A stretch of 64,000 bases of DNA from Microbacterium sp. SORGH_AS_0888. GTDB lineage: Bacteria; Actinomycetota; Actinomycetes; Actinomycetales; Microbacteriaceae. The notes beneath the pieces were generated by a model. It made no database searches and was not told the origin of the DNA. It saw only the letters and a list, made by a program, of their open reading frames with translations. The position numbers and the translations under genes are program-made. The first letter of the stretch is position 1. Every line of letters starts with the position of its first letter. The DNA lies in the NCBI RefSeq assembly GCF_030818905.1, contig NZ_JAUTAZ010000001.1, forward strand, positions 620,001-684,000. Reading direction: 5' to 3'. Below are positions 16,058-28,096 of this stretch, piece by piece.

Positions 16058-19000
16058 CCGTCACCTCCAGGATGCGGTTCCAGACGACGTCGCCGTCGGG
16101 GTCGAGCCCCTCGGCCAGTGCCGCCTCCCGGGTCTGCAGCACCGCGGCGTAGTCGCGCGGCAGGACCCGGACGAAATTCTTCACTTCCTCCTCGAAGTCG
16201 TCGAGGAGTGCAGCCGCGAGGGTCGAGCCCGTCTCGGCCTCGTGGCGCGTGAGCAGGTCGTGCAGCATCTCGGCGTCGCCGGAGCCCAGCTCGCCCAGCG
16301 ACAGCTCACCGCTGCTCAGCGCCTCGCGGTTCACCTGCGCGGGGTCGAGCCGGTAGACGTATGCCATGCCGCCCGACATCCCCGCGCCGAGGTTGCGCCC
16401 CGTGCGTCCGAGGATGACCGCCAAACCGCCGGTCATGTACTCGAGCGCGTGGTCGCCCACGCCCTCGACGACCGCGGTCGCCCCGGAGTTGCGCACGAGG
16501 AAACGCTCGCCCACCATGCCCCGCAGGAACATCGTGCCCTGCGTCGCACCGTAGCCGATCACGTTGCCCGCGATCACGTTGCGCGCCGCGTCGAAGCCCG
16601 CGCCCTTCGGAGGCCGCACGACGATCTGGCCGCCGGAGAGGCCCTTGCCGACGTAGTCGTTCGAGTCGCCCTCCAGCCGGAGCGTGATCCCGGCGGGCAT
16701 GAACGCGCCGAAGGACTGACCGGCCGAGCCGGACAGGTTGACCTCGATCGATCCGGACGGCAGCCCGTTCTCGCCGTGCGCCTTGGTCACGTGGTGACCG
16801 AGCATCGTCCCGACCGCGCGCGCCGTGTTGCGCACCGGCAGGTCGATGCGGATCTGCCCGCCGTGCGCGATCACGTCCTGAGCCCGCTCGATCAGCTGCA
16901 CGTCGAAGTGCTCGTCGAGCTCGTGCTCCTGATGACGCAGGTTGCGACGCGGCTCGTCGTCCGCGAACCGCGGCCCTTCCAGCACGGGCGAGAGGTCGAG
17001 CCCGCTCGCCTTCCAGTGCCGCACGGCGCGGTCGACGTCCAACAGCTCGCTGTGGCCGATGGCCTCGTCGAGCGAGCGGAACCCGAGCTCCGACAGGTAC
17101 TCCCGGACCTCCTCGGCGATGAACTCCATGAAGTTCACGACGAACTCCGGCTTGCCGGTGAAGCGCTCGCGCAGCACGGGGTTCTGCGTCGCGACGCCGA
17201 CCGGGCACGTGTCGAGGTGGCACACACGCATCATGATGCAGCCGGACACCACCAGCGGAGCGGTCGCGAAGCCGAACTCCTCGGCGCCCAGGAGTGCGCC
17301 GATGATCACGTCGCGTCCCGTCTTGAGCTGGCCGTCGACCTGCACGACGACGCGGTCGCGCATGCCGTTGAGCATGAGCGTCTGCTGCGTCTCGGCGAGG
17401 CCCAGCTCCCACGGCGTTCCCGCGTGCTTGAGCGAGTTCACCGGGCTCGCGCCGGTGCCGCCGTCGTGGCCGGACACGAGGATCACGTCGGCCAGCGCCT
17501 TCGCGGTTCCCGCGGCGACCGCGCCGATCCCGGACTGGCTGACGAGCTTCACGTGCACGCGCGCCTCGGGGTTGGCCCGCTTCAGGTCGAAGATGAGCTG
17601 CTTGAGGTCCTCGATCGAGTAGATGTCGTGGTGCGGCGGGGGCGAGATGAGGCCCACACCCGCGGTCGCGTGACGCGTCCGCGCCACCCACGGATACACC
17701 TTCGTGGGCGGCAGCTGGCCGCCCTCGCCCGGCTTGGCGCCCTGCGCGAGCTTGATCTGGATGTCGTCGGCCTCGGTGAGGTAGAGGCTCGTGACGCCGA
17801 AGCGGCCCGATGCCACCTGCTTGATCGCACTGCGACGCTCAGGGTCGAGCAGGCGCTCGACATCCTCGCCGCCCTCGCCCGTGTTCGACTTGCCGCCGAT
17901 CCGGTTCATCGCGATCGCGAGCGTCTCGTGCGCCTCGCGCGAGATCGAGCCGTAGCTCATCGCGCCCGTCGAGAAGCGCCGGACGATCGAGGCGACCGAC
18001 TCGACCTCGTCGATCGGCACGCGCGGACGCTCGCCGGTGCGCAGCTGGAACAGGCCGCGCAGCGTCTTGAGCTCGGCCGCCTGGTCGTCCACGAGCTTCG
18101 TGTACTCGCGGAAGATGTCGTAGCGGCGCGTGCGCGTCGAGTGCTGCAGCCGGAACACGGTGTCCGGGTTGAACAGGTGCGGTGCACCGTCTCGGCGCCA
18201 CTGATACTCGCCCCCGGTCCAGAGCCGCTCGTGGGCGCGGGCAGCCGCATCCTCCGGGTAGGCGAAGGCGTGACGCGCCGCGTTCTCGGACGCGATCACA
18301 TCGAGTCCGATGCCGCCGAGCTTGGTCTCCGTGCCCGTGAAGTAGGCGTCGACGAGCTCCTGGCTCAGGCCGACCGCCTCGAACGCCTGCGCGCCCGCAT
18401 AGGACGAGATCGTCGAGATGCCCATCTTGGACATGATCTTCAGCACGCCCTTGCCGAGCGCGTAGATCAGGTTCTTGACGGCCTTCTCCGGCGAGATGCC
18501 GGTGATGAAGCCGGCGCGGACCAGGTACTCCACCGTCTCCATCGCCAGGTACGGGTTCACCGCGGACGCGCCGTAGCCCACGAGGGTTGCGACATGGTGC
18601 ACCTCGCGCACGTCGCCCGCCTCCACGACGAGCCCGACCTTCATGCGGGTCTCGTTGCGGATGAGGTGGTGATGGACCGCCGACAGCATGAGCAGCGACG
18701 GGATCGGCGCGAGGTCCTTGTTCGAGTCGCGGTCGCTCAGCACGATGAACTCGGCGCCGTCCTCGATCGCGTGGTCGACCTCGGCGCACATCTGCGCCAG
18801 GCGCTTCTGCATGCCCTTGTGGCCGGCCTCGACGCGGTACAGGCCGCGGACGGTCACGGAGCTGCGTCCGGGCACCGCCGTGTCGATGTGCTGGATCTTC
18901 GCGAGCTCGTCGTTGTTGATGACCGGGAAGTCGAGCGTGACGGCACGGGCGTGGTCGGGCCCCCAGCTCAGCAGGTTCGGCTCCGGCCCGAGACCGAGCG

Positions 19001-20633
19001 AGAGGGAGGTCACGACCTCTTCGCGGATCGAGTCGAGCGGCGGGTTCGTGACCTGCGCGAACTGCTGGACGAAGTAGTCGAAGAGCAGCCGGGGACGATC
19101 GCTCAGCACCGCGACGGGCGTGTCGCTGCCCATCGCTCCCAGCGGCTCCGCACCGTTCTGGCCCATCGGGGTCAGGAGGATCCGCACCTCTTCCTCGGTG
19201 TATCCGAAGGTGCGCTGACGCCGCGTGATCGACGCGATCGGGTGCACGATGTGCTCCCGCTCGGGAAGGTCCGCCAGGCGCACGCGACCGGCGTCCAGCC
19301 ACTCCTGCCACGGATGCAGGTGGGCGAGCTCGGCCTTGATCTCCTCGTCCTCGATGATCCGGCCCTGCGCCGTGTCCACCAGGAACATGCGCCCGGGCTG
19401 CAGGCGGCCGCGGCGCTTGATGCGCTCGGGCGCGAAGTCGAGCACGCCCGTCTCGCTGCCGATGACGACCAGGCCATCGGTCGTCTCGGTCCAGCGTCCC
19501 GGACGCAGGCCGTTGCGGTCGAGGGTCGAGCCGACGACCGTGCCGTCGGTGAAGATGAGGGCGGCCGGGCCGTCCCACTGCTCCATCTGCATCGAGTGGT
19601 ACTCGTAGAAGGCGCGCAGGTCGGGGTCCAGGTCGGGCTGCTTCTCGTAGGCCTCGGGCACCATCATCATGACGGCGTGCGGAAGACTCCGCCCCGTCAG
19701 CGTGAGGAGCTCCAGCACCTCGTCGAATGACGCCGAGTCGCTCGCCCCCTCGGTGCAGATCGGCAGCAGCGGACGGATGTCGCCGAGCAGCTCCGACTCG
19801 AGCTGCGACTGCCGCGCACGCATCCAGTTGCGGTTGCCGTTGACGGTGTTGATCTCACCGTTGTGCGCGAGCATGCGCAGCGGCTGGGCGAGCGGCCAGG
19901 ACGGGAACGTGTTCGTCGAGTACCGCGAGTGCACGACTGCGAGCTCGGAGGCGAACCGCTCGTCCTGCAGGTCGGGGTAGAACGGCTCGAGCTGCAGCGT
20001 CGTGACCATGCCCTTGTACCCGAGGGTGCGGGAGGACAGCGACACGAAGTACGCCCCCGCCTCGCGCCGCGCACGCTTGCGCAGGCGGTACACGCGACGG
20101 TCGAGCGCGATCCCCGAGAGCGCCTCGGCGTCTCCGACGGCAGGCCGCGACACGAACAGCTGCTCGAACGCGGGCCGGGCCTCGAACGCCAGCTTTCCGA
20201 GGTTGTCCTCGGCCGTGGGGACCTCGCGCCATCCGAGCACGACCACGTTCTCGCTGGCGGCGATCTCTTCGATCCTCCGCTTCTGCGCGGCACGCTCGTC
20301 CGCGTCACGCGGCAGGAAGGCGAGACCGGCCGCGTACTCCCCCACCGGCGGCAGGTCGAAGTCGACAACGGCGCGCAGGAAGGCATCCGGCATCTGGGTC
20401 AGGATGCCGGCGCCGTCGCCGGTGCCCGCGTCCGACCCGATCGCACCGCGGTGCTCGAGGTTGCGCAGCGCGGTGAGTGCCAGATCGATGATGTCGTGGC
20501 CGGGCTCGCCGCGCAGCGTCGCGACCATCGCGAGACCGCAGGCGTCCTTCTCGAACGCAGGGTTGTACATGCCCTGACGCTCGGGGAAGGAGCCGAAAGC
20601 GCTCTCGGCACTGTGACGGGGGCTCGATGCCAT
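16050..20633 (-). CDS. gltB: Glutamate synthase (NADPH) large subunit
   Basis: A 1527-residue subunit that converts glutamine and 2-oxoglutarate to two glutamates. The sequence FEKDACGLA puts the nucleophilic, N-terminal Cys at residue 32 after a 31-residue propeptide, which is expected to be cleaved. The class II amidotransferase domain, central domain, FMN domain ([20 protein letters not shown] [13 protein letters not shown]), 3Fe-4S cysteines ([15 protein letters not shown]) and the C-terminal beta-helix ([22 protein letters not shown]) are complete. The ATG at 20633 is chosen; a GTG at 20648 would add five residues. Confidence 0.97.
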   Translation of the reverse strand: MASSPRHSAESAFGSFPERQGMYNPAFEKDACGLAMVATLRGEPGHDIIDLALTALRNLEHRGAIGSDAGTGDGAGILTQMPDAFLRAVVDFDLPPVGEYAAGLAFLPRDADERAAQKRRIEEIAASENVVVLGWREVPTAEDNLGKLAFEARPAFEQLFVSRPAVGDAEALSGIALDRRVYRLRKRARREAGAYFVSLSSRTLGYKGMVTTLQLEPFYPDLQDERFASELAVVHSRYSTNTFPSWPLAQPLRMLAHNGEINTVNGNRNWMRARQSQLESELLGDIRPLLPICTEGASDSASFDEVLELLTLTGRSLPHAVMMMVPEAYEKQPDLDPDLRAFYEYHSMQMEQWDGPAALIFTDGTVVGSTLDRNGLRPGRWTETTDGLVVIGSETGVLDFAPERIKRRGRLQPGRMFLVDTAQGRIIEDEEIKAELAHLHPWQEWLDAGRVRLADLPEREHIVHPIASITRRQRTFGYTEEEVRILLTPMGQNGAEPLGAMGSDTPVAVLSDRPRLLFDYFVQQFAQVTNPPLDSIREEVVTSLSLGLGPEPNLLSWGPDHARAVTLDFPVINNDELAKIQHIDTAVPGRSSVTVRGLYRVEAGHKGMQKRLAQMCAEVDHAIEDGAEFIVLSDRDSNKDLAPIPSLLMLSAVHHHLIRNETRMKVGLVVEAGDVREVHHVATLVGYGASAVNPYLAMETVEYLVRAGFITGISPEKAVKNLIYALGKGVLKIMSKMGISTISSYAGAQAFEAVGLSQELVDAYFTGTETKLGGIGLDVIASENAARHAFAYPEDAAARAHERLWTGGEYQWRRDGAPHLFNPDTVFRLQHSTRTRRYDIFREYTKLVDDQAAELKTLRGLFQLRTGERPRVPIDEVESVASIVRRFSTGAMSYGSISREAHETLAIAMNRIGGKSNTGEGGEDVERLLDPERRSAIKQVASGRFGVTSLYLTEADDIQIKLAQGAKPGEGGQLPPTKVYPWVARTRHATAGVGLISPPPHHDIYSIEDLKQLIFDLKRANPEARVHVKLVSQSGIGAVAAGTAKALADVILVSGHDGGTGASPVNSLKHAGTPWELGLAETQQTLMLNGMRDRVVVQVDGQLKTGRDVIIGALLGAEEFGFATAPLVVSGCIMMRVCHLDTCPVGVATQNPVLRERFTGKPEFVVNFMEFIAEEVREYLSELGFRSLDEAIGHSELLDVDRAVRHWKASGLDLSPVLEGPRFADDEPRRNLRHQEHELDEHFDVQLIERAQDVIAHGGQIRIDLPVRNTARAVGTMLGHHVTKAHGENGLPSGSIEVNLSGSAGQSFGAFMPAGITLRLEGDSNDYVGKGLSGGQIVVRPPKGAGFDAARNVIAGNVIGYGATQGTMFLRGMVGERFLVRNSGATAVVEGVGDHALEYMTGGLAVILGRTGRNLGAGMSGGMAYVYRLDPAQVNREALSSGELSLGELGSGDAEMLHDLLTRHEAETGSTLAAALLDDFEEEVKNFVRVLPRDYAAVLQTREAALAEGLDPDGDVVWNRILEVTGG

Positions 20634-20685
20634 ACCTACCGTCCTCACATTGATGATTGATGCTGGGACGACATCGGCCCGGGAC

Positions 20686-21678
20686 TTAGTTCGCTGTGGC
20701 AGAGCTTGTGGCAGCGCCGTCGGGTGCGGAGACTTCGGTCGCAGGTGGTTCGCTCACGTCAACGAAGTCGTCCGTATCTTGCGATTGTACAGGCGCTTTG
20801 CCCTTCCACTCCCGACCCGGGCGATACGGCGAGGGCTCGAGCCCCGGATGCCGCTTCTTCTGCACGACCAGGATCGAGAGACCGATGATCACGCCGAGGA
20901 TCGCCGCCCAGACGTTCGTGCGCAGGCCGAGGTAGACGTCGCTCGGATCGATCCGGATCGACTCCCACAGGATGCGACCCGCGCTGTACCAGACGAGGTA
21001 CAGGCCGAACGTGCGACCCCACTGCAGCATGAGCCGACGACCCGCCCACAGGATCACCGCCGCTCCGAGGAGATTCCAGATCACCTCGAACGCGAACGTC
21101 GGCAGAAAGAGCGTGTCCGCGGGCAGTCCCGGCGGGAAGGCGGAGTTGTCGGAGTCGATCTGGAGCCCCCACCAGCCCGTCGTGGGCAGGCCGAACAGCT
21201 CCTGGTTGAAGTAGTTGCCGAACCGGCCCATCGCCTGGGCGATGATGAGGCCGGGAGCCAGCGCATCCGCGAACGTCCAGAACCGGATCCCCGTCCAGCG
21301 GCAGCCGAGGTACGCGCCGATCGCACCGCCGATCAGGGCGCCGTAGATCGCGATCCCGCCCTCCCAGATCGCCCACACCGAGCCCGGCTGGAACGGGTTC
21401 CACGTGTTCTTGCCGTCGCCGAAGTAGAAGCCCCAGTGGGTCAGCACGTGGTAGGCGCGGGCGCAGATCAGCGCGAGCGGAACCGCGAGCAGCGCGATGT
21501 CGATGACGGCCCACGGCTCCACCCCCCGCTTCACGAGTCGGTGGTTCGTCAAGAGCACCGCGACGATGATGCCGGCGATGATGCACAGCGCGTAGAAGTG
21601 GATGCGCAGCGGCCCGATGTCGAAGTAGCTGATCGAGGGGCTCGGGATGCTGGCGAACAGCGGCGCGGCAAAAGTCAC
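20686..21678 (-). CDS. lgt: Prolipoprotein diacylglyceryl transferase
   Basis: A 330-residue integral membrane enzyme that attaches diacylglycerol to the lipobox cysteine of prolipoproteins. About seven hydrophobic helices and the family signature [17 protein letters not shown] with the essential Arg/Asn are present, as are the N-terminal HFYALC region and [11 protein letters not shown]. The C-terminal 60 residues are a charged, proline-rich cytoplasmic tail. The GTG at 21678 fits homologues; the frame stays open 312 bp further upstream but only through duplicated extragenic repeats. It lies between the trp genes and gltBD, the usual actinobacterial order. Confidence 0.95.
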   Translation of the reverse strand: MTFAAPLFASIPSPSISYFDIGPLRIHFYALCIIAGIIVAVLLTNHRLVKRGVEPWAVIDIALLAVPLALICARAYHVLTHWGFYFGDGKNTWNPFQPGSVWAIWEGGIAIYGALIGGAIGAYLGCRWTGIRFWTFADALAPGLIIAQAMGRFGNYFNQELFGLPTTGWWGLQIDSDNSAFPPGLPADTLFLPTFAFEVIWNLLGAAVILWAGRRLMLQWGRTFGLYLVWYSAGRILWESIRIDPSDVYLGLRTNVWAAILGVIIGLSILVVQKKRHPGLEPSPYRPGREWKGKAPVQSQDTDDFVDVSEPPATEVSAPDGAATSSATAN

Positions 21679-21745
21679 GCCCGCGAGTCTACTTGCCCGA
21701 GCGCCGTCGGCGTGTGGGGGGCCCTGCGCGGTCCGGGCTGCGGAT

Positions 21746-21852
21746 CGCGCCACTGCGCATAACTCAGGCAGAACCGCGTCGAACAAGCCCGAGGTGCGGG
21801 CACAGGACCGTTCTGCCTGAGTTGTGCGCACCCGAGAACGGCGGACGGTGCG
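21746..21852. repeat. Extragenic palindrome family A, copy 1 (107 bp)
   Basis: First of two 107-bp units in the 438-bp trpA-lgt spacer; it matches copy 2 at 105 of 107 positions (differences at 21795 and 21824). Each unit has 21-bp inverted arms beginning TGCGCATAACTCAGGCAGAA around a 35-nt centre; in this copy one arm position differs (G at 21824), giving a G-T wobble in RNA. The remainder of the spacer (21679-21745 and 21853-21975) contains no gene I can support. Confidence 0.9.
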
Positions 21853-21975
21853 GCCACCCCGGACGGCCGCGCGGCGTGTGGGTCGGCGAGACAGTCCCCC
21901 GCGGGCCTGCGGCGCGCTCCCGACAGACCCGACGCCCGCCTCCCCCGACCGCACGACCCTCCGCCATGCCCACGG

Positions 21976-22082
21976 CGCGCCACTGCGCATAACTCAGGCA
22001 GAACCGCGTCGAACAAGCCCGAGGCGCGGGCACAGGACCGTTCTGCCTGAGTTATGCGCACCCGAGAACGGCGGACGGTGCG
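21976..22082. repeat. Extragenic palindrome family A, copy 2 (107 bp)
   Basis: Second unit, exactly 230 bp from copy 1 and ending 34 bp from the trpA stop. Arms 21984-22004 and 22040-22060 are perfect 21-bp complements. A competing pairing exists: CCGTTCT (22038-22044) can also pair with AGAACGG (22065-22071), so the RNA could switch between two hairpins. Positions 22083-22116 hold nothing else recognisable. Confidence 0.9.
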
Positions 22083-22116
22083 ACGGTCCGGGGCGGCACG
22101 CAGCGTGGGACGAGAG

Positions 22117-22898
22117 TCAGCGGCGCGTAGCCGCGGCGAGAGCGGATGCGGCGGTCCGCAGACCCTCCACCCCACCGTCGCGAAGGGCGCGCACGAGCGC
22201 GGAGCCGACGATCGCGCCGTCCGCATAGCCGACGGTCGTCGACACCTGCTCGGGGGTCGAGATGCCGATGCCGACGCACGCGTGCCCGGCGCCGTGCTCG
22301 CGCAGCCGGCCGACGAGCGTGCGAGCGGCGGCGTCCAACTCGGAGCGCTCGCCCGTGATGCCCATCGTGGAGACCGTGTAGACGAAGCCGGTCGAGTTCT
22401 CCGCGACGAGCCGCAGGCGCTCGTCGCTCGAGGTCGGCGCCGCGAGGAAGACACGGTCGAGCCCGGTGCGCTCGCTCGCCGCGATCCAGTCCGCCGCCGC
22501 CTCCGGCGTGATGTCGGGCGTGATGAGGCCGGCCCCGCCCGCGGCAGCGAGCTGGTCGGCGTAGCGATCGACGCCGTACTGGAACACGGGGTTCCAGTAC
22601 GTCATCACGAGCACCGGCACCTCGACGCGCGAGGTGATCTCGGCGACCGCCGGGAACAGGTCGCGCAGCCGGAATCCCGCCGCCAGCGCCGCCTGGGTGG
22701 CCTCCTGGATGAGCGGACCGTCCATGACCGGGTCGGAGTAGGGCGGTCCGAGCTCGATGACGTCCGCACCGGCCTCCGCCAGCGCGACGGCGGCCTCGAT
22801 GCTCGTGCGCAGATCCGGGTAGCCCAACGGGAGGTAGCCGACGAACGCGCCGCGCCCCTCGGCGGCCGCCGCGTCGATCGCGGCGGCGACACGGGAGG

Positions 22899-22902
<4 letters not shown>
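22117..22902 (-). CDS. trpA: Tryptophan synthase alpha chain
   Basis: A 261-residue TIM-barrel subunit that cleaves indole-3-glycerol phosphate to indole and glyceraldehyde 3-phosphate. The catalytic residues are visible as Glu50 in [12 protein letters not shown] and Asp61 in PVMDG; the phosphate loop near GIGISTPEQ is intact. Its ATG overlaps the stop of trpB by 4 nt (ATGA), so the synthase subunits are coupled. The 3' side opens into the 438-bp repeat-bearing spacer before lgt. Confidence 0.97.
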
Positions 22903-24103
<1,201 letters not shown>

Positions 24104-24107
<4 letters not shown>

Positions 24108-24880
24108 ACGTCTTCTCCCAGGAATGAGCGGAGCGTCGACACCGGCTCGCCCGTGACCAGCGCCTCGCCGACGAGCACGGCGTCGGCGCCGGCGGAACGG
24201 TAGTGCGCCACGTCCGCAGGGGTGAGCACGGCTGACTCGGCCACCTTGATGGCGCCTTCCGGAAAGGATCCCGCCAACCTTCCGAACAGGTCACGGTCCA
24301 GCTCGAACGTCGTGAGGTCACGGGCGTTGATCCCGATCAGCTGAGCGCCGAGGTCGGCGGCGCGCGCGAGCTCCTCCGCGGAGTGCGCCTCCACGAGCGG
24401 CGTCATCCCCCACTCGCGGACGAGTGCGTGCAGCTCGACCAGCCGCTGCTGGTCGAGGGCAGCGACGATCAGCAGCACGATGTCCGCGCCCGCGGCGCGC
24501 GCCTCGACCACCTGGTACGGGGTCGCGATGAAGTCCTTGCGCAGGACCGGGATGTCGACCGCGGCGCGGACAGCGCGCAGATCGTCGAGGCTGCCCTTGA
24601 AACGGCGCTGCTCGGTGAGCACCGAGATCGCGCTCGCGCCGCCGATCTCGTACTGGCGCGCCTGATGGGCCGGGTCGGGGATGTCGGCGAGGTCGCCACG
24701 GGAAGGGCTCGCGCGCTTCACCTCGGCGATGATCTTCACGCGGTCGCCGGGAGCGAGCGCCAGAAGCGCGTCGCGCGCGGCGGGCTGCGCGAGCGCCTCG
24801 CGCTCGAGCGCCGCCAACGGGGTCCGCTCGGCGCGGGACTCCGCATCCTCCACCGCGCCGGCCGTGAGGTCGGCGAGCAT
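24104..24880 (-). CDS. trpC: Indole-3-glycerol phosphate synthase
   Basis: A 258-residue TIM-barrel enzyme that closes the indole ring. [13 protein letters not shown] carries the catalytic lysine, VLRKDFI the second, and [12 protein letters not shown] and [12 protein letters not shown] the remaining active-site strands; it is monofunctional, not fused to TrpF. The ATG at 24880 is preferred; a TTG at 24886 would overlap the upstream stop (TTGA) and cannot be excluded. Upstream trp genes trpE, trpD and trpF are not in the window. Confidence 0.95.
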
Positions 24881-24882
24881 GC

Positions 24883-25113
24883 TCAATGCTCTTTCGGCGC
24901 GTACTTCGGGCCGTTGACGCCGTAGCCGGCCTTCGAGAGGATCCAGCCGACGATCAGGCCCACAACGAGCAGGACGGCCGAGGCCCAGACCATCGCGGGG
25001 ACATCGAGGAAGAAGAAGAGCGTGCCGATCGACACCGCGACGAGCATGATGATCACGGCGGCCCAGGCCGCCGGCGAGTGTCCGTGTCCGGGGTCGCCGA
25101 TGGGGTTGCTCAT
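24883..25113 (-). CDS. HGxxPAAW family small membrane protein
   Basis: A 76-residue protein with the motif HGHSPAAW near residues 10-17 and two transmembrane segments (AAVIIMLVAVSIGTLFFFLDV and WASAVLLVVGLIVGWILSKAGYG). This family occurs in actinobacterial trp clusters and has no known function. AAGGAG before the ATG at 25113 favours this start over an upstream in-frame codon. It sits between the Trp-associated membrane protein gene and trpC, and the two may form one membrane module linked to tryptophan metabolism. Confidence 0.85.
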   Translation of the reverse strand: MSNPIGDPGHGHSPAAWAAVIIMLVAVSIGTLFFFLDVPAMVWASAVLLVVGLIVGWILSKAGYGVNGPKYAPKEH

Positions 25114-25162
25114 GTGTCTCCTTCGCATGCGGGCGCGCGGCTGTCGCGCCCCGATGGCCAGT

Positions 25163-25768
25163 CTAGCGGGCCGTCCCGGTCGTCGTGGGGTCGTCGCCCC
25201 GGCTCAGATCGTCCCAGGAGTCGATCGCGTCGAGCGGACCCGCAGTGACGTCGCGCCGTGCCGCGCGCGCCGCCTCGTACCGGCGTCCGCCGCGTTGCCA
25301 GCGCCGCGCGGTCGCGATCACGAACGCACCCGCCGCCGTGACGAGCACGAACGAGAGGAGCGCGACGGCGGGCCAGGCGGTCAGGGTCGTGCCGCCGACC
25401 AGCGCCGCCACCGCTGTGCCGCCGGCGATCCCCGTCGCCTGGGTGACGGCCGCGGCCATCGCCGAGACCGGAGGACCGAGCAGGATCGCCGTGATCGCCC
25501 AGATGAGGGCGCCGCCGGCGAGGATGCTGATGACGCCGAAGACGTAGCGCAGCACCGGCCCGACGATCGAGAGCGCGAGGCCGAGCGCCAGCACCGCCAG
25601 GCTGAGCGGCGCGAGGACGGGGATCGCCCCCGCGCCCGCCACCGTGAGGTCCGCCGACGCCCCGTCGGTCAGCGCGACGTGGATCCACGTCTGCGTCGAC
25701 GAGATGAGGCCGAGCGCACCGCCGAGCAGGATCGCCACGACGGAGAGCAGCCGGGCCCGACGGATCAC
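25163..25768 (-). CDS. Trp biosynthesis-associated membrane protein (TrpP-like)
   Basis: A 201-residue protein with four predicted transmembrane helices ([73 protein letters not shown]), the pattern of the actinobacterial Trp-operon membrane family (TIGR02234). Its function is unproven; transport or regulation of tryptophan precursors has been suggested. The GTG start overlaps the hisI stop by 4 nt (GTGA), which makes the his and trp genes one transcription unit and leaves no room for trpE. Confidence 0.85.
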   Translation of the reverse strand: MIRRARLLSVVAILLGGALGLISSTQTWIHVALTDGASADLTVAGAGAIPVLAPLSLAVLALGLALSIVGPVLRYVFGVISILAGGALIWAITAILLGPPVSAMAAAVTQATGIAGGTAVAALVGGTTLTAWPAVALLSFVLVTAAGAFVIATARRWQRGGRRYEAARAARRDVTAGPLDAIDSWDDLSRGDDPTTTGTAR

Positions 25769-26115
25769 GCGCGCACCGGGTCCAGGTCGTCGGAGTCGAA
25801 GCAGGTTCGGGTGCCGGTGTGGCAGGCGGCGCCCACCTGCTCGACCGTGATGAGCACGGCGTCGCCGTCACAGTCCAGGCGCGCGCCCTTCACGAGCTGG
25901 ATGTGGCCCGACGTGTCGCCCTTGCGCCAGTACTCCTGCCGCGAGCGCGACCAGAACGTGACCCGTCCGGTCGTGAGGGTGCGGCGGAGGGCCTCCGCAT
26001 CCATCCACGCGAGCATGAGCACCTCGCCCGAGTCCCACTGCTGGATGATGGCGGCCACGAGACCGTCGGCGTTGAAGGCGACGCGGGCGATCCGTTCCTC
26101 GACGCTCTCGCTCAT
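25765..26115 (-). CDS. hisI: Phosphoribosyl-AMP cyclohydrolase
   Basis: A 116-residue monofunctional enzyme that opens the adenine ring of phosphoribosyl-[43 protein letters not shown] is the family signature, and the metal ligands lie in [26 protein letters not shown] with its Cys and Asp residues. It overlaps hisF upstream (ATGA) and the Trp-associated membrane protein downstream (GTGA). Confidence 0.96.
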   Translation of the reverse strand: MSESVEERIARVAFNADGLVAAIIQQWDSGEVLMLAWMDAEALRRTLTTGRVTFWSRSRQEYWRKGDTSGHIQLVKGARLDCDGDAVLITVEQVGAACHTGTRTCFDSDDLDPVRA

Positions 26116-26909
26116 GAGAGCATGCTCCGTTCGTCACTCGTGGCGGTCTCGCGCACGGCGATGCCCTCCGCGGTCATGGCCCGTTTGACGTCACCGACCG
26201 TGAGCTGTCCGGAGTGGAAGACGGACGCGGCGAGCACGGCATCGGCGCCGGCGCGGATGGCGGGGGCGAAGTGCTCCGCCGCACCGGCTCCGCCGGACGC
26301 GATCACCGGGACGCTCGAGATCTCGCGCATCAGCGCGACCAGCTCCAGGTCGAATCCGTCCTTCGTGCCGTCGGCGTCGATCGAGTTCACCAGCAGCTCG
26401 CCGGCACCGCGATCAATCGCCTCGCGCGCCCACGCGAGCGCGTCGAGCTGGGTCTGTGTGCGTCCACCGTGGGTCGTCACGACGAACCCCGACGGCGTGC
26501 CCTCGGCCCGCCTCACGTCGAGCGAGAGCACGAGCACCTGCGCGCCGAAGCGGTCCGCGATCTCGTCCAGGAGCGCCGGGCGGGCGATCGCGGCGGAGTT
26601 CACGCCGACCTTGTCGGCGCCGACCGAGAGCAGCCGCGCGACGTCATCGGCACTGCGCACGCCTCCCCCGACCGTCAGCGGGATGAAGACCTCCTCGGCG
26701 GTGCGCCGCACGACGTCGTACGTCGTCGCGCGTTCATCGACCGTCGCGGTCACGTCGAGGAACGTCAGCTCGTCGGCGCCCTGCGCGAAGTACATCCGGG
26801 CGAGCTCGACCGGATCCCCCATGTCGCGCAGGTTCTCGAAGTTGACGCCCTTGACCACGCGTCCGGCGGCGACATCGAGGCACGGGATGACCCGGCACAC
26901 CAGGCTCAT
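26112..26909 (-). CDS. hisF: Imidazole glycerol phosphate synthase subunit HisF
   Basis: A 265-residue TIM-barrel cyclase that uses ammonia from HisH to form imidazole glycerol phosphate and AICAR. The catalytic aspartates are in [14 protein letters not shown] (Asp12) and [12 protein letters not shown]; both phosphate loops ([21 protein letters not shown]) are present. The ATG at 26909 shares its first base with the hisG stop (TGATG). HisH and HisA are not in the window. Confidence 0.97.
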   Translation of the reverse strand: MSLVCRVIPCLDVAAGRVVKGVNFENLRDMGDPVELARMYFAQGADELTFLDVTATVDERATTYDVVRRTAEEVFIPLTVGGGVRSADDVARLLSVGADKVGVNSAAIARPALLDEIADRFGAQVLVLSLDVRRAEGTPSGFVVTTHGGRTQTQLDALAWAREAIDRGAGELLVNSIDADGTKDGFDLELVALMREISSVPVIASGGAGAAEHFAPAIRAGADAVLAASVFHSGQLTVGDVKRAMTAEGIAVRETATSDERSMLS

Positions 26910-27751
26910 CAGAGCCTCGCGTTGTGGATCGCCGAGACCAGGATGGCGCGGGCCCCGATCGCGTAGAGATCGTCCATCACCTGGTTCACCGTCCTGCGCG
27001 GCGCCATGACCCGCACCGCGACCCACGCGGGGTCGCGCAGGGGCGAGATCGTGGGCGACTCGATCCCCGGTGCGATCGCGACCGCCTGTTCGACCAGGTC
27101 GGCGGGCAGGTCGTAGTCGATCAGCACGTAACGACGGGCGACGAGCACACCGCGCAGGCGGCGCAGGAGCGTGTCCAGCCCCTCGGGCTCGTCGGCGCCC
27201 GTGATCAGGACGGCCTCGGACTCCAGGAGCTTCGGTCCGAAGATCTCGAGTCCGGCCTGCCGCAGCGTCGTTCCCGTGGACACGACGTCGGCCACCGCAT
27301 CCGCGACCCCCAGCTGCACGGCCGACTCCACCGCGCCGTCGAGGGGCACGAGATCGACCGCGACGCCGAGCTCGTCGAGGAAGGAGTCCACGAGGCCCGG
27401 ATAGGCGGTCGCCACCCGCATGCCCTCGAGGTCCGCGATCTCCGAGAACCGGCCGGGAGGGCCGGCGAAGCGGAAGGTGGAGCCGCCGAAGCCGAGCGCT
27501 TCGATCTCGCGTGCCCCCGGCATCCGAGCGTCCCGGAGCAGGTCGCGACCGGTGATCCCGACGTCGAGGGCTCCCGAGCCGACGTAGGTGGCGATGTCCT
27601 TCGGGCGGAGGTAGAAGAACTCGACCTCGTTCACGGGGTCGATGACGTGCAGGTCCTTGGGGTCGCGGCGGCCGATGTAGCCCGCCTCGGCGAGCATCTC
27701 GGCGGCCGTCTCGGCCAGTGATCCCTTGTTCGGCACAGCGATACGCAGCAT
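26909..27751 (-). CDS. hisG: ATP phosphoribosyltransferase (long form)
   Basis: A 280-residue first enzyme of histidine synthesis. [20 protein letters not shown] at the N-terminus, the PRPP loop in [23 protein letters not shown], and a C-terminal ACT-like regulatory domain (about 210-280) identify the long, HisZ-independent form that binds histidine as inhibitor. It lies 45 bp downstream of hisE and is followed by hisF with a one-base overlap. Confidence 0.97.
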   Translation of the reverse strand: MLRIAVPNKGSLAETAAEMLAEAGYIGRRDPKDLHVIDPVNEVEFFYLRPKDIATYVGSGALDVGITGRDLLRDARMPGAREIEALGFGGSTFRFAGPPGRFSEIADLEGMRVATAYPGLVDSFLDELGVAVDLVPLDGAVESAVQLGVADAVADVVSTGTTLRQAGLEIFGPKLLESEAVLITGADEPEGLDTLLRRLRGVLVARRYVLIDYDLPADLVEQAVAIAPGIESPTISPLRDPAWVAVRVMAPRRTVNQVMDDLYAIGARAILVSAIHNARL

Positions 27752-27796
27752 GGTGCGGCAGCTTTCGGGTCTAGAGCGGAGGGTCGAGGGACGCGC

Positions 27797-28060
27797 TCAC
27801 AGATGTCGGTAGACGTCCTCCAGGCTCAGGCCCTTCGCGAGCATGAGCACCTGGAGGTGGTAGAGCAGCTGCGAGATCTCCTCGGCGGCGGCGTCGAGCG
27901 GCTCGTACTCGGCCGCCATCCACACCTCGGCGGCCTCCTCGACGATCTTCTTGCCGATCGTGTGCACACCGGCATCCAGCTCCGCCACCGTGCCGGAGCC
28001 GGCGGGACGGGTGGCCGCCTTCTCGCTCAGCTCAGCGAACAGAGTGTCGAACGTCTTCAC
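27797..28060 (-). CDS. hisE: Phosphoribosyl-ATP pyrophosphatase
   Basis: An 87-residue all-alpha MazG-like enzyme that hydrolyses phosphoribosyl-[20 protein letters not shown] and [20 protein letters not shown] contain the EExxE and ExxD-like metal-binding helices. It starts with a GTG six bases after TAACCT, consistent with a leaderless mRNA, and probably leads the hisE-G-F-I-trp operon. Confidence 0.95.
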   Translation of the reverse strand: MKTFDTLFAELSEKAATRPAGSGTVAELDAGVHTIGKKIVEEAAEVWMAAEYEPLDAAAEEISQLLYHLQVLMLAKGLSLEDVYRHL

Positions 28061-28066
28061 CCACCC

Positions 28067-28072
28067 AGGTTA
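28067..28072 (-). promoter_or_regulatory. TANNNT box (TAACCT) for a leaderless hisE start
   Basis: TAACCT, 6 nt, then the hisE GTG on the minus strand. It lies between hisE and the family B palindrome and probably drives the his-trp operon. Confidence 0.5.
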
Positions 28073-28096
28073 CCGTCCCCCGGAACGCTCCCGGAC

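Noticed and set aside
21679-21990. 104-residue N-terminal extension of Lgt
   Set aside because: The extension reads through the family A repeat and has no homology to Lgt; the GTG at 21678 matches the family start.
21746-22082. CRISPR array or IS ends
   Set aside because: Only two 107-bp units with internal symmetry, no short regular repeats and spacers, no cas genes, no transposase and no target-site duplication.
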